A stretch of DNA of 64,000 bases from Aplysia californica (lineage: Eukaryota > Mollusca > Gastropoda > Aplysiida > Aplysiidae): the NCBI RefSeq assembly GCF_000002075.1, contig NW_004797351.1, positions 1,139,199 through 1,203,198 on the forward strand. The letters run 5' to 3'. Below, piece after piece: positions 48,621-61,704 of the stretch. A model generated the notes under the pieces. It ran no database searches, was not told the origin of the DNA, and worked only from the letters and a program-made list of their open reading frames with translations. Position 1 is the stretch's first letter. Each line of letters begins with the position of its first letter. A program made the position numbers and the translations under genes.

Positions 48621-51600
48621 CTGGGGAAAAACACAGGCAGTTTTGTTTGGTGCAAGTTGTATGGCACTCACAACTGCATTAAGTCAAATGAGTGCGTAAG
48701 ACACAAGTTGGTTATTTTCACGTCTGTTTTTGTTAGAGTCAAAAGAAGCAGGTTGACACATTAATGGTCAAGTTGTGCAACACCCCCCCCCCTCCCCCAA
48801 AACCCCCTCAGCAACAAACAAAAAACAAAAAAACCCAGCTGACACATGGGAAGTCAAGAAGTAGGACCTACCCTGTAATACCCTCCAACAGCCCTCCAGA
48901 ATGGCAGGCAGCTAGTTCAGATCAGCCAGATATGTGAGAGTCTTGAGTGAAATCCTACAGATCAGCTAAATATGTGAGTGTTTAAAGTGAAAGGCTTCAG
49001 AACTGAAGGGGCAGGGCACGATTAGCCAATGAGATGAGTGAGAGAGTTTGTGTGCATGGTGTGCACTTTTCTCCATTCAATAAATCCAAGCTATTCAGAG
49101 TAGACCTGCAGCAAAAGATATCTCGATTTATGGGCTTCGTTCTCATTATCATTCGCAAATCCAGTCTTGTAAGTTCATATTTTTTTTCATCATCTGCAAG
49201 TCTGCAAAGAAAATTACTAGGAAATAGAATACACATTTTCTGACATAAAAACGGACTTGCATACTCAGACCCTGAAAAACGTTTGAAATACATTTTTTAC
49301 GTACTGGTTGGCAGCTACACGACAAACGTTTGATAGGAAAGTAGGAGCAAACCACACCAGAGCACCCGCCAACTACCCAGTCAGTACCTGTAAAGAGCGC
49401 AGTTCTGTGGGTAGTTTGTACACAAAAACCTTGCGGCCGCAGTTCCGCTGCTTCATCACTGCCAAACACGACTCACTGAGAGAAAATCTGGGAAAGACCT
49501 GCAGGTTCACAAACTCCGACACTGGCCAGTACGCACCTCTCACTTCAACCTGAACAATAAGAAAAATCTAGTCAGAGAAATTTTAAAAACTGACTTCAAC
49601 TCCATAGCACTTACAAAACCAAACACATGAGATCACGGTGGAACTTCAGGAATCATGTTTTCTCCTTCGGTGCAAATCCCGGGTAAATTAAAAAACTTTT
49701 ATAGTTATAAAAAAAAAAAGGACAGTTTACTTCCTACAACCGTCATTTGATAGACACCATATACATCATAACTTTGGACGTGATAGTTGTAAACTGCATA
49801 GAGCACGCTATATACATGCAATCATTACTGTTATTAGATAGCGTAAACACAGCCTCACACTCGTGGCCTTCTGAGCGCGTGGTATCGGTGAAATTGGGGT
49901 AATTCACATCACTGTTTCTTCGCTCTTTCGCTATAAAAGACCAAATGCCATACACCTTGTAAAAGTTCAGCTTTTCCTCGTTTAAATGGTGTAAGTTGTT
50001 TATATGTCCGATTATTAGGAGCTGGAGAATCGCTGTGGAAAGCAAAGCCCCTCGCGGTCGGAACGCGTGGTCGGCTGGTTAAAAAATTGACACACCTGCA
50101 TTCAAATGCTTCGCTGAAAGATTGAGGATTAAATACCGTCTTTTCATTGGCTGAGAACTGTAGAGCTTTGGACGTGCTTTCCTGTAGTATACATTTGGCC
50201 TATGGCATTTAAATAAAAAGCCTTTAAAATGTCGTCAAAGTTTTTAAAAATCATTTTTTACATAAAACATGTAAAATAGCGGCTCCAAAAAGGTATCAAT
50301 AGAAAGATCAGTTTATTTTCTATTAGAATAAAGTAATTGGCTTGGAATTATTTTTCATCAATCCTTCCGACAAACTTGGAAAGCATGTGACCCCCATGCG
50401 GGGAGCGTTTGGTACACTACAGTATAGTAGGGTCGATTCGCTTGCCGCGGGGGGCTGGTGGGACGCCGGCCGGGTCAACGCTCTGTGCTTTTGTCAAAAT
50501 AACGACAGATCATCATGTTTGCGGCGATAAAATACTGATTTGTAATGGTCTTACAGTCTTGAAAAAAATTCTCAGGAGATATAGGCCTTTCATATGGAAG
50601 AGATAAATTTGGCATATAGCTACTTTGAAAATTTAGTTTCTGGTACCTAATATTATTGATTATTATAAGTTTGGACATCCTTACCCTCATCCCACAGAAA
50701 AAGTGTGACAAAACACAGCCAAAAGTACACAAAAACAAAACGAGAAAGAACAAAATAGTCACCAACCCGCATTGCCTTGGTGAAAGACGGATAATGCAGG
50801 ATGAGAATTCTGTTGAAATGGCAGCCGTCAGCTGGGTACGTGTATCTTACGGCCAGAAAATCTCCACTTGGACTGGACCTGAGAAAAGAAAACAGAGTCT
50901 GAGAATTTGACGCAAAATACATCACTGAGGGAAATGATTAAACTTCAGATGAACTTTGTTAATCCATTGAGAAAATTAATTAGTATTTTAAATTTTCAAA
51001 TAGAATAATCACATGAGAACCACATCAACCTCACTATGGCCATTTGATGTAAGCAAAACAATCAGATGTAGAGAACAGAGGGAACACAAAGGATAAAAAA
51101 CCTACCAGTGGCACCCTCTAATCCCTCACCCACCCACTCCCCACCCCAGTATTAACTAACAGTGTGCTTTCACAAACTCTAAAGTCACAAGTAATTACAT
51201 AATGATCAACAAGGGGAAACGCCATGTCTACACGTATAGGTATAGCCCCTGTCAAAACTATTAGTTTAGTTAAGAGGCAGGACCTTTGAGTTTAACATCC
51301 ACCTCCGAAAGGACCGAGCCAAGAGGGAAATCTGTGTAAAGTGCCTTTTTCCAAGGACACAAGTCGGACTGAGCTGAGGCTTGAGCCCACAATCTCACGA
51401 TAGCGAGTCAAGTAGCCTGACCACTAGGCTCCCGATGCCACAAACACAATGTCTCTGACACGGTCCACAACTAAAAGCCAAGACCCATGTTTTCTCTCTT
51501 TTTCTGTATCTCTCTCCCTTCTCTTCCTCTCTCTTTCACACAAACAAACACATAAAAAAAGGGTTACCTCAGAACAATTATAACATAAACATGTTCAATA

Positions 51601-54600
51601 TTATTGCATTTCTATTAAGAATTAAATTGTCAATTGTTTTTGTTGGAAATTTTTTGGTAAACAAAGTAGGTGAAATTAAGACATCTCTACATAACACAAC
51701 TCTTAAAAAAACCCAACTAAGTAAAGGTCATTTTCTGATATGAACTTTCCACTATGATGAGAACCAAATGCCAACTTAAAAAATTATATTTGAACACCAA
51801 TTAGTTACCAGCTGTCAAGCTAGTGTCTACAATAATTGTCTAATCTGAATAAACAACTAGCATAAACTACAACTTTCAGCAACATAGTCAGATATCCAGG
51901 AGACCAAGTTTTTATCTTGAAAAATTTGATCTTTACAAAGGCAGCCCTAAAAGCTTTTACTTTCCCTGCCTCGAACTGAACTAACCAAGACCCAATATAT
52001 GATTATTCAATAATTTTTATACCTGTATCAACTGTGTTTTATTTTAACCAAAACATAACAATTGTCACAAAAAACTACACTCACACCTACATGTGCGTAC
52101 ACTTCCACATACCTGATCTGATGTATGTGAGCATGAGGAATCATTAAGTTGTGCACCGAAACCACAGACCAGTCATCTGTTTTATACACCTGGAAAACGA
52201 AAAAACATCTAAACTGTCTCAAAAAAAAACCCGAGCACCTCTGTTTGGACCCTGTTTCAAAGGGCAAGTAAAAAAGAAGTTATTCATCTTTCTTATGACA
52301 GCGATACCAGTCTTATACTTTATACATTGAGCCATAATGGCATATTATAAAGGTTTTTATTTCACATTCTGTAAAAAACACCAAAGTCCGTCTTTCTATG
52401 AGCATCTTTTTTTCTGGTGTCTTTGAATAGTATTTTAAAATTCTGAACATTTCTATATGCCATACAGAGAGTTTTATCAAATGTAGATATTTCTTTACTA
52501 ACTTTTTGTGAGACTACACCTGAGGTCATGAAAGCAGTCACAAATTATTTGCATCCTGAGTCAAAAATATCTGCGGGCTGAATCTGTTAACATCTTAAGT
52601 CTTGAAAGGGATTCAAACACACACGATTTATATAATTTTTCAGGGTCTTACAAGCTGAGCTACTATAGCACAAGCACCTATATTTACCGGAAAAGAGGGA
52701 AATTTTAAAAAGCGCCACCGCAAGTGTATTTAACTCTTTTTATCCGGGCTATGAGTAAACTCGTAACGAGGACCAGTCCAGGCTACGAGTAAACTCGGAA
52801 CAGCTATACGGTCACGTCAAAAAGCTAGTTCTGCTTGCAATTACCAAAATACGCAAATACGGCGATGCCAGCTCTGTCTGAATATTTCAATGTTGCAATG
52901 AACAACGGTTTCTTTGTTTTTGATGGGTGTAGAAGCTTGAAAAATGTCTTGAAAACCCACATTCACAACCGACGAAGTACCTTTTGAAGTGGCGCTGGGT
53001 CGTGAGGGGGGAATGAGACTAATTTTATTAAAATGACTCTGAATCACATGCCACAAATTCCGTTGTGGATGACAACGACTGGACCAGTACTGGAATTTGT
53101 GCGGTACAGATGGGTAGGGGCAGATCTAGATCTATAAATCCAAGGGGATGTCGAGGCCGCTGCAATCAGGATCAAGTTGGAGGGAGGAATACATCTCAAA
53201 ACCTGCATGGTGCAATTGGTGTGATTCCTAACCACATACATTTACAAAAACTACATTCAATTTCTAACATAACTGCCAAATGTCCTTAAAATCTAAGAGT
53301 AAATGCAAGAAATACAGCACTCTGAAATATGCACGCTGAATTCCAGCTCATATGGCGCGGCAGCCCAAGGACGGGAACAGAGTCTGCGGGGGTACGGCCA
53401 GGATAAAAAGAGTTAAATGAGGACATTAAACACTGACATTCCATAAACTCCTAGTTGTTCACCACATTATGTTAATGTTGAAAAGTGTCACATCCTATGA
53501 GAATAACTGATGATCCCCAAGAAAGCATGTGCAGTCCCATTCAATTTGCAACAGAATATTTTAAAAGATATTTTGCGAGTCTAAACCTACACCTAAACTT
53601 TCAAAACTTTTTAAGTGCTGCGGGACAAAAGAATAGAAAGCCACATCAGTAGAATAGAACAGAAAATCACTGGGACGTGAAACAAGTTTAGAATATTTCA
53701 GCATTCATTAATTCTGGAAACATCTAGAAAAGTGGCACTTTCAGCACCTGTATGATGCGCTGACCAGCAGCTATCACATGCTCGTCCCCCAAGAGAGCAT
53801 TGTAGGTGATGCTACAGTTGGGGAGGTACGTAGGAATCTTGCTGATCGTGATGTCCGACATCGGAGGGTAACACTTGATGTTCTGGGGAAATAGAATGAC
53901 ATGGGAGTGGAGGGTAACATTTGTGTCATGACGCGGTGGAATCGGGTGCTAGTAAATTTTTGGGCACGTGGAGTTATTGGTATCATCTGAAAGCTGATTT
54001 ATTTGCCTTGCTTCCAATGAAATATATTTCCAACTATCTTTAATAGCACTTAAGATATTTGCGATTGAAGGAAGTGATGTCGCCTGGTTTCAGTGGTGAA
54101 ATTAGTGAGAAAAAGGCCGCCAAAGTTTGATAACTCCAATTCCAATAGCTAAAGAGTCCTTGAAAACTGAAAATTGACATATTTTGTGCCTTTAATCAAT
54201 ATTTTTAGGTAAAATGCACATGGAAATGTGTTTTGTATGTACATAAAAGAGGTTAAGCCAAAAAATTAAAAATTCGATTAAACTTTCCAAACTGACGGAA
54301 AAATACCCGTTCCTCCAATTTCTGTATTTAACGAGCGCCTGATTTCACCATGCTGCCTCACATTTGATGTTGTGGAGAAGTAAAATCATAAAATGATATG
54401 GGAGGGTACCATTTTCAAATAACTTCAGTCTCAGATCTTGATAGACAGCCTCTGCAAATTCTAACACTGTCCATTGCAACATATTGAGGTCTTTGAACTC
54501 AGATAATATTCAAACTCTCCATTCACTTGGTTCTCAATTATCACAGATGGACGTAGGAATCAGAGCTGAGGCCCTTTAAAGTACCTCTATAGTTAAAAGG

Positions 54601-56631
54601 AATACAAGGAGGGTAAAAACCCATTTTTGACACATTGAAAAACACATTTCAGCAAATTTTGCTTTCAATTTGGAAAAAGTAAAGCTATCAAAAAATTTAA
54701 AAAAAACAACCTTACAGTTACAAACACCGGACCAATCACCCACCTGCACTTCATAGTTAATTATAGCTTGGAAATGGTAGCGTACATCTGGCCGTAGGAC
54801 AATGTGCGATGTACTTGGGGACATGTGGACTTCGTACCACCGCCGCACGTTGTTGGCAATCACAAAATGTCCACTGCAGACTTGCTGGTCCATGTCAATG
54901 ACGTAAAACTTAGAGAAGGGTATAAATCTCTCTGTATTGACCTGAAAGAAGAAATTTTGCAAGTCTTTTGCAAGAAGAAAAATCCTTTTCTAAAAAACAA
55001 AATTATCTAAATACCCTCCTTTTTAAAGAAAGAAAAAACTTTTGTCTTTTGAGTACAGGGGAAAGGACAATCTTTAGAAAATTCACAACTATTCTTAATC
55101 TAATACAGTGGATCTAGGATGAATAACGAGTCTTGCTTTATCACTTCCATCCTGGTATTCCTTTAGGAAGAGGAGTAACAAGGAATGGAGCTCCCCCCTA
55201 CCCTTTTTTTTTTTGGTAAGTGTTTTACGGCGCTCGCAACTGCATATAAGGACAAACGACACACATAACATTTCCATTTTGTAGGAAATTTTGAATTTTG
55301 CCCAGGTGGCGGCCGAAGCCTACGGAACCTCCGAGATTTTTTTCGCCCTTGTCCGAGAAGGCTAGGTGTAGATCTTTCCTACCATACGATCAGGGGTGTG
55401 GCTGAAAGACAGCAGTAAGAAGGAGCCAAGGAGAAGCAGTGGAAAGGCAGCAGAAAGAGTCAGGAGCCCAAAGGAGGGGGCATAGGAGGTGAGGGGGTGG
55501 GGACAGAAAGTGGAGACGAAAGCAGACCACAGAATATTGATAGAGAGCAGGAAAGGAGGGGAAAGGAGACAATATTAGAGAAGAAAATGTTTCAGTCGCT
55601 ATCCGGATTCGAAAATGTGACCTTCGAATGAGAGGCCATAACCTTACTCTCTAGGCCAAGAGAGCTCTCTGTCCATCTTCTAAGTGCCATGATTATGATC
55701 TTATTCATATCACACGGAATGCGGATAAGAACGTACCTGCACAATGATGTATCCCTTATGGTATGCCACGACCCGAGTGCACCGATGGCTTCTCCTTTTC
55801 CGTCGAGGTCGGTTGTGACGCAGGTAAGCAGACAACTCTGTTGATGTGACTCGCGGAACTTTAATCGTAATGCAGCATGACGTCTCCTTTTCTTGAATCA
55901 TTAACTCATTTTGGGTTCTGCAGTAAAGAGGTAAAGAGATGAGGATGGAAACTTGCATCACCTAGTCTTTTTTTCCTCAAATATTATGCTTGACTCTAGG
56001 CTGGTGCATTACTTCATACGTACAACAGCAATGTACTACATCAAGAGTCAAACTGCAGAACTTGAAGAAAATGTTTAAATTTATTCCACACAGGTCTTAG
56101 ATATATCTAAAATAAAAGAGTTTCTTTTCTTTCCATAGAAATCTTTCATAAAATGGGTATTTTTTTGCTCACAGAAATCTGAAAAGAGGATACTTTTCTT
56201 TCTTTCAATTTAACTAAAATTTTTATCATCAATGAGTATATACAGAACTTTGAAACTGAAAATGAATTATGAAATTTAGGCAGTTAAAAATAGGCAACCC
56301 AACCCTGTTCCAGTTTATTTTGCAACTGACTTACTTGAATCCGCTCCTAAAGAAGCGGCCCTCCGTCGTATCCGGCCTGTTTGGGGAGCCATTGAGCTGT
56401 AGCAGTGAGTGTCGGCTTGAAGTGTAATCTGCTTTATCCGAGAATCCGCACACTTGCCTCTGTTCACGGCACCAAGCACCAAAGGAACAAGTCAGGAGCT
56501 CATCTCCCACATGACTTGTCTTCAGTTTATTGTAAAACTCAACTTTACTGTTCTTCTTGCCTTTTCTGCCCTCCCTTGGAGAGTGGGTCACAGAGTTACC
56601 CATTTTTTTAGAAACTATGATGATCCTGGAA
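48516..56631 (-). CDS. SOCS-box, beta-propeller-like protein, 8 exons
   Basis: The predicted 412-aa protein probably recruits substrates to a Cullin-5/Elongin BC ubiquitin ligase. Exons, 5' to 3': 56631-56335 (ATG at 56603), 55917-55737, 54941-54744, 53882-53748, 52189-52113, 50878-50767, 49549-49388, 48620-48516 (TGA at 48518-48516). All are GT-AG; the coding lengths sum to 1239. Residues 1-90 are basic and Ser-rich and begin MGNSVT, a possible N-myristoylation signal. Residues about 130-370 are beta-rich with WD-like turns (VYKTDDWSVVSVHNL; RSSPSGDFLAVRY). At the end SLQDLCRRAV is a full BC box and VNKLPVPELVQRYI a Cul box with the LPxP of Cul5 binders. Twenty-eight bases of 5' UTR share exon 1; an upstream non-coding exon is implied by the acceptor at 56632-56633. 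I cannot name an orthologue. Confidence 0.82.
49318..49380 (-). repeat. R170 fragment beside exon 7
   Basis: 'acgtttgataggaaagtaggagcaaaccacaccagagcacccgcc' is the head-proximal third of the repeat. It ends about 7 bp from the 5' splice site (49386-49387) of gene 2 exon 7. Confidence 0.8.
50052..50140 (+). mobile_element. tRNA-like SINE head fragment
   Basis: 'gtggtcggctggttaaaa' and 'gaggattaaatacc' at tRNA spacing resemble A and B boxes. Eroded; in intron 6 of gene 2. Confidence 0.35.
51266..51440 (-). mobile_element. tRNA-derived SINE (family D)
   Basis: On the minus strand it starts 'gcctagtggtcaggctacttgactcg' (A box) and has 'gtgggctcaagcc' (B box), with a body ending 'ctcaaaggtcctgcctctta'. 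The head is the best preserved of this family in the window. Confidence 0.7.
52605..52680 (-). mobile_element. tRNA-like fossil
   Basis: The minus strand reads 'tagtagctcagcttgtaagac' and later 'gtgtttgaatccc', A- and B-box-like. The arms between do not pair well enough for a functional tRNA. Confidence 0.4.
52730..53416. mobile_element. 687-bp TTAA element (family C)
   Basis: Starts TTAACTCTTTTTATCCGGGC; the right end inverted is TTAACTCTTTTTATCCTGGC, so the ends match at 19 of 20 bases with TTAA on both sides. The termini resemble family B (TTAACTC.TTATC) but the interior is unrelated, with an ACTCGTA repeat near the left end and a 70-codon minus-strand frame of unknown nature. It lies in intron 4 of gene 2. 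Confidence 0.75.
53924..54362. mobile_element. MITE family A, full copy
   Basis: Ends TGTCATGACGCGGTGGAATCGGGTGCTAG and, inverted, TGTGAGGCAGCATGGTGAAATCAGGCGCTC. It can be aligned from end to end with the copy at 29273. It begins about 40 bp upstream (in gene sense) of the exon 4 acceptor of gene 2. Confidence 0.8.
55208..55672 (-). mobile_element. SINE family A, full length, inverted
   Basis: Tail 'gtgttttacggcgctcgcaactgcatataagg' at the left, body 'ggcggccgaagcct', 'ctccgagattttt.tcgcccttgtccgagaaggctaggtg', and head 'gaatgagaggccataacc...ctaggccaagagagctc' at the right. It lies in intron 2 of gene 2. Confidence 0.85.
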
Positions 56632-57287
56632 CTAAACACAGAAAAAACAAAGTTGAAAATATTTTTTTTCCAGAATAAAAGCAAAAATAAGCAATGAAAA
56701 ATACTAGAATTGGGCTAAAAAAGACCAGCTTCTCTTAATGATAAGAAAACCTTTCCTTAGAACTGAGCCCATCAATGCCACAGTAAAAGGATTCTGTCAA
56801 TATCACATTATACAATCACTGTTAGAAATAAAATGAATAGAATTCCAGAACTGGCAGGACTAATCTCAACCTATGAGTGTCTAAGGGGCAACAGCTTGAG
56901 GGCTTGATCTCTGTACAAGATCCTACAAAAATCTATAAATGTCTGCCAGTCAGCAGAGGCTGGGCTAAATATGGTAAATGCAATTCTTCTTCAAGTCCTC
57001 AATATTCATTTAGCTGTAGCAGCTGTTAGATTGATGCCCCCAGCCTAGACAGATTTCCTGGATCTTGTCAATGATTAGCACTCATGTCATCAGATCTCCC
57101 CCCCCCCCCCCTTCCCTTTCCTTCCATTATGAAACAGATGTCTCACACTTCTCACCTTCTCACCTACCTAGGCATTCGCAGCTACTCGTATTAGAACAAC
57201 CATATTAAAATTACCAATACAATTGTTACGTACACCCTTTTATCTATCAGCTTTTTTGGGGGGATAGGGGTTGCCATGAAGGGGAAG

Positions 57288-57350
57288 GGGGGGGGGGGGC
57301 CCTCAAACCCAAAAAAAGGAATTTGGGGGGGGGGGGGGGGGGGGGGGGGG
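57288..57350. repeat. Poly-G blocks
   Basis: Two runs of G (about 12 and about 25) separated by 'ccctcaaacccaaaaaaaggaattt'. Homopolymers of this length are often miscounted by sequencers. Confidence 0.85.
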
Positions 57351-58065
57351 CGGCAGGAGCAGACACACTGAAGTATATCAAGCAAGCATTCTAGTTTTCA
57401 ATCGATTTCCAAAATTGCTCTTTTATTTTTGTCTACTACCAGTAGTACTACGTCCTCCCCTTAGCTAGATCTCTGGAGTAGTAAACAGTTTAAGAACTGA
57501 GGGTGAGATGATTTTATTGCATTATAAATGGCGTGTTCTTCTTTAGTAGCGGGTACTGTCTTTCACCTTTCAGTCTTAAGGTACAGTCAAAATTGTCCTA
57601 TAATTACGGCCACCAACTGTCATGGAAAAAAGTGTTTGTCTTAGACAGGTGGACATCTCAGACCATGTTGATTGTTTGCACAGGTAGCCATTAGAGCAGG
57701 TCTGTGTACATTTATCTTAGATTCTTATATTGCCACCTAAAGTCTTAAATTATCACCAAGACGATAAAACTGTAAGCATGTTAAGAAAATTAAAAACACA
57801 ACTGAAAATATTATTTGGAAGCCAAGAATTGGCATCGAATGGAGGTGTTTTTCTTTGGTTCTGTGTCCTGGTTTTATGGGTGCTAGATTACATGTGGGAT
57901 ACTTCTTAAAAGTGTTACACGTTGTAGTGGTTGAAAAAATTTTTTGGAAGTTGTTGCTGCTGCTGTGGTTGTTGCTCCTGGAGAAAGATGGCTACATTTG
58001 TCTGGATTTGGAACGATGATGATGACGACGACTACTACTACTACTAATTATCTTTTTGTTTTGTT

Positions 58066-58118
58066 TTAGTAGAGGTTTTACGGCGCCCACAACTGCATAA
58101 GGTCATATGATATGAGCG
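58066..58118 (-). mobile_element. SINE family A tail fragment
   Basis: 'gtagaggttttacggcgcccacaactgcataaggtcatatga' is the 3' end of family A in inverse orientation. Confidence 0.65.
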
Positions 58119-59521
58119 CCACTTATTATCTTTACAAGAAAAATAACAATTCCATTAATATGATATGACGGTACATATATATATATTCATTATATCACTC
58201 CTTATCATAGCTTTCCCCTTTTATTGGCCTTCCGATATATGTTCCTCGCACGCACCATTGAGGATTGTGGCCTATCCTGTTTAAACACTTTAGTTTCCAA
58301 AGTGTAGATCTAGTCTAGTCATTAATATTATCTTAAAAAATTTTCCTGACAAAGCCCTAAGCGGCGAAACATTGAATATAATATAAATGTTTCGAAATTC
58401 AAAGCAGTCTCCACCATTTTTTTTTTACCGTCTACAACATAATGATAATGATGATATATATATCAAAGCAGATTAAGTAACGCAGTTGAGAATCTATGAA
58501 AGTGATGATGATGATAATGTTAGTTAGCCGTTTAGTATCATTTTCAGCTCCTATTCTAGATCCCCGCCCCCCCCCCCAGGCTGTCCTTTGGGGCAGAACA
58601 CATGCCTCATTTCCTCCCTTTGCATAGAATGACCAAATCTTGAAGCTATATCCTCATCACTTCCTTAACGTGTTATAACTTTAGGTTTGCCGAAATGTAA
58701 TCACATGGGGTCTGTCTCTAGTTGATGACTGTGTAAGCAATATGAACCCTATCTCGGCTATCATTGGTCCAATAATAATTATGATTTTAGCAACCAAATT
58801 AATCTTGTATAGTTATAAAATTAGAGATACTTGTTTAAACTTGAGACAAAACAATGTCACACATTTTGATTCTCTTCCAAGTCATCGCTATCACCGGATC
58901 ATGGATGGACTGTGATGGCCAGTGGATTTATTAATAGGAATAACTCAGTGAAATTGCAATGTGGTATAGTAAGACTTGTAGAGAGAGGTTTGAAAGTTTA
59001 AAGATCAGTCCAAAGGACAAACCCCAAACTTAACAAAAGCATCAACCTGCTGCAGCTTGAAAGCAAAGAAGCTTTGAAATTAGAAAACAAAAATAAAAAG
59101 GGTGGTGGCAGCTGATCACTGCCAGTATTCCTTGGTTAAGCTTAATGATAGTGATCTCTTTCACGGTTTGGCTCAGACATATCTGTCTTTTCATCACAAC
59201 ACATCAAGCGGCTCACTTATTCAAACTCATAAAAGATGGGTACTAAAGAGACCAGTCCTATAGGGTAACTCCAGGGCACTGGTATAGTCGAAAAAATGAT
59301 GCTCTAACAACCACCTGTATAAAATGTAAGACAATCATCAGTATGAACGACCACTTCCCATTTCCTCTCTTGCCCATTTTTTACAAGCCCTATAATAATA
59401 ATAATTGGTGTAAGACAGCCACCTGTTGAGGCCACTTTTCTCCTAAACAATGGCTGGCCATCTTAGGCAGTTTCAATTGTTCATAGTTTATACATATATA
59501 TGTACCTTACTTTAAATGATT

Positions 59522-59846
59522 TTTAAAATACCCATCTACCTTGAATAGAGCAGTTGAGATATTTGAGATTGAAGGAAGTGCGAGTTGCCTGCTTTAAAAG
59601 GTAACATATATTCATATATATATATATATAGAAAATGGCCATCTAAGTTTGATAGCTTCCAAAGCTTGGAAACTGCAAATGCATATTATTTTAAAAGATC
59701 AATATTTCACAGCAAAATCCATATAAAGAAATGCTTTTAGTGGACATACAATGCTGAGCCCCCCCCCCCCCCCCCCCCCCCCATAAAAAAATTGCCCCAA
59801 GGGCCCAAAAAAGAATTTGACGAGCGCTTGACCTCACCCATGAATG
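59522..59846. mobile_element. MITE family A, left end missing
   Basis: Starts in the 'acccatctaccttgaatag' region of the element and ends with the right terminal 'gacgagcgcttgacctcacc'. A poly-C run of about 23 and an AT run have grown inside it. Confidence 0.65.
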
Positions 59847-60129
59847 CCCACACACATTAAAAAATATTTTTAAAAAACAACAACACTTGTATCACATTTT
59901 CTATCTGATCATTATCAGTTTCAAGCCCACAGCATCAATAATCAATATGGTAAAAAAAAACATGAAAAGACAGCAGATGATCTCAACAATGGCATCTAAA
60001 TAAATAAAAAAGTCACGATTCAAATCAAATTGCTCTGAAAAAGAACAGACTTTAAAATTTCTTTAGGGGGGCCGTTTCAATATTATTTCTCCAAACAATT
60101 TCCTTTCTCGAGACTTTTTGGTTATTTGT

Positions 60130-60247
60130 GAATGGAGTGGCCCCGCCCCCCCCGGGGGGGGGGGGGGGGTTGTTTTTTTGGGGGGTAATGTGTAAAAAGG
60201 GTGTGGGTTAAAATTTAACCCGGGGGGGGGGGGGGGGGGGGGGGGGG
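60130..60247. repeat. Poly-C/poly-G palindromic block
   Basis: A C8G17-type run and a second run of about 27 G flank 'ttaaaatttaa'. It may be real low-complexity DNA or an assembly artefact. Confidence 0.8.
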
Positions 60248-61696
60248 ATTTTTGTGTGACTTAGTTATTGCTTTAGGGGGGACTAAATGCAAAATTTATA
60301 GGTTACTGTCTAAGTCAAGCAGTCTTGTATTCTCGCAGTACCTTTTACTTTTGAAGACATTTTCAAATGAAGTACAGTCTATAGTCCGCGAACGTTGCCC
60401 CCCAACTACAATTTAAGTATCTTTGAATATTCAGAGAACTAAAAATTTTTAGCTCTAGATATTGAATTTGATGCACGCAAAAAAAATGCTTCTTCCCAGT
60501 CCTCGCAGAATGGCAGAATGATAGATGACGCTGAACTCTAGCAAATAACCAACAAGACCCGAGAACGGAAACCGTTAGGAGAAATAGAGTTCAAGTTTAT
60601 TTTCCCGAGCGTACAGAGTAATAGTCACTTCGTTTACTCGTTTTCTTAAAAGAAACAGCAACCTACGTCAATTGCACTCAAATTGCAGGCCTAAAAAAGC
60701 TTCAAACTCAACTCCAAAATATGATTTGCACAGAACACACACACAAAAAGCGTTGTTGACATAATATAATAAATCATATAAAATGATTAAATGACGGTAG
60801 GCCATCAAGTACGCTAGTTAGTAGTATATTATCAGATGATGTCACTATGTAGCACTGTTTGAGACATTGACATTTTTATAGATTATTATCTTCTAGCCTA
60901 GATATCTATCTCTAAATAGATTCTCTTGCTCTGATATTAAAAACAAAAATTAAGGGCAAATGAGTGCAAATCAAAATAAGAACGATGTACTGTTAGAGAC
61001 CTAGATTCTAGATCTAGTTCTATTAATTCATTCTCCAAAATTGGGGCAAACTAGAATCATCTGCATATATAGATGTATAGGACGTTACTCTTTTCATGGT
61101 AGCAAGCTATGATCAGCTGTGCACTGAAATAGGTCGACTGTGACTTAGTGTAAAGAACAGATCATAATAATGCACAAAAGTACACCTTAGAAATGTATTG
61201 CTACGCTTAATTACTTACCCCTAAATAAGTCTGCATGTAACATATTTTGAAAAGACTCCAGAAGAGAAATCGAGCAATGTCACGCTCACGAAATTGTTAT
61301 AGTTATAGTGTACGGACAAGAACAATGGAAACGTCCATCTTCGGGCCAGCAGGCAACAGATTGGGACAGTCGAAACCCAATTATTAGGTCAAGGGAAGCA
61401 ATTCCATCACGTGATCATAATATTTACTAAAGGTTACCAGTACTAACTAAACTAAACGCTTTTAATTTTTTTTTTTACTTAGACCACCTCTCTGCTTGGA
61501 CTAACTCTTTACACTTGAAGGAGTAGATTAGATCTATATTTCTACATAACTAGATTTAGATCTATTTTCAATGTTATGGTTTTGAAAAAAATGGACGTAC
61601 TTATAGGCTAATTACAACACAGGTTTATGCACACAAGAGCCAAGCCAAGTCTTTGCTCTCTGGTATTGTTTATCGAGTTTTTCTTCCTTCAAAAGT

Positions 61697-61704
61697 TATA
61701 AAAG
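61697..61704 (+). promoter_or_regulatory. Possible TATA box of COA3-like gene
   Basis: TATAAAAG lies 31 bp before the ATG. If used, the 5' UTR would be only about 5-10 nt, or the true start site lies upstream and this is chance. The following 'tcactcagtcactcac' resembles an initiator element. Confidence 0.3.
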
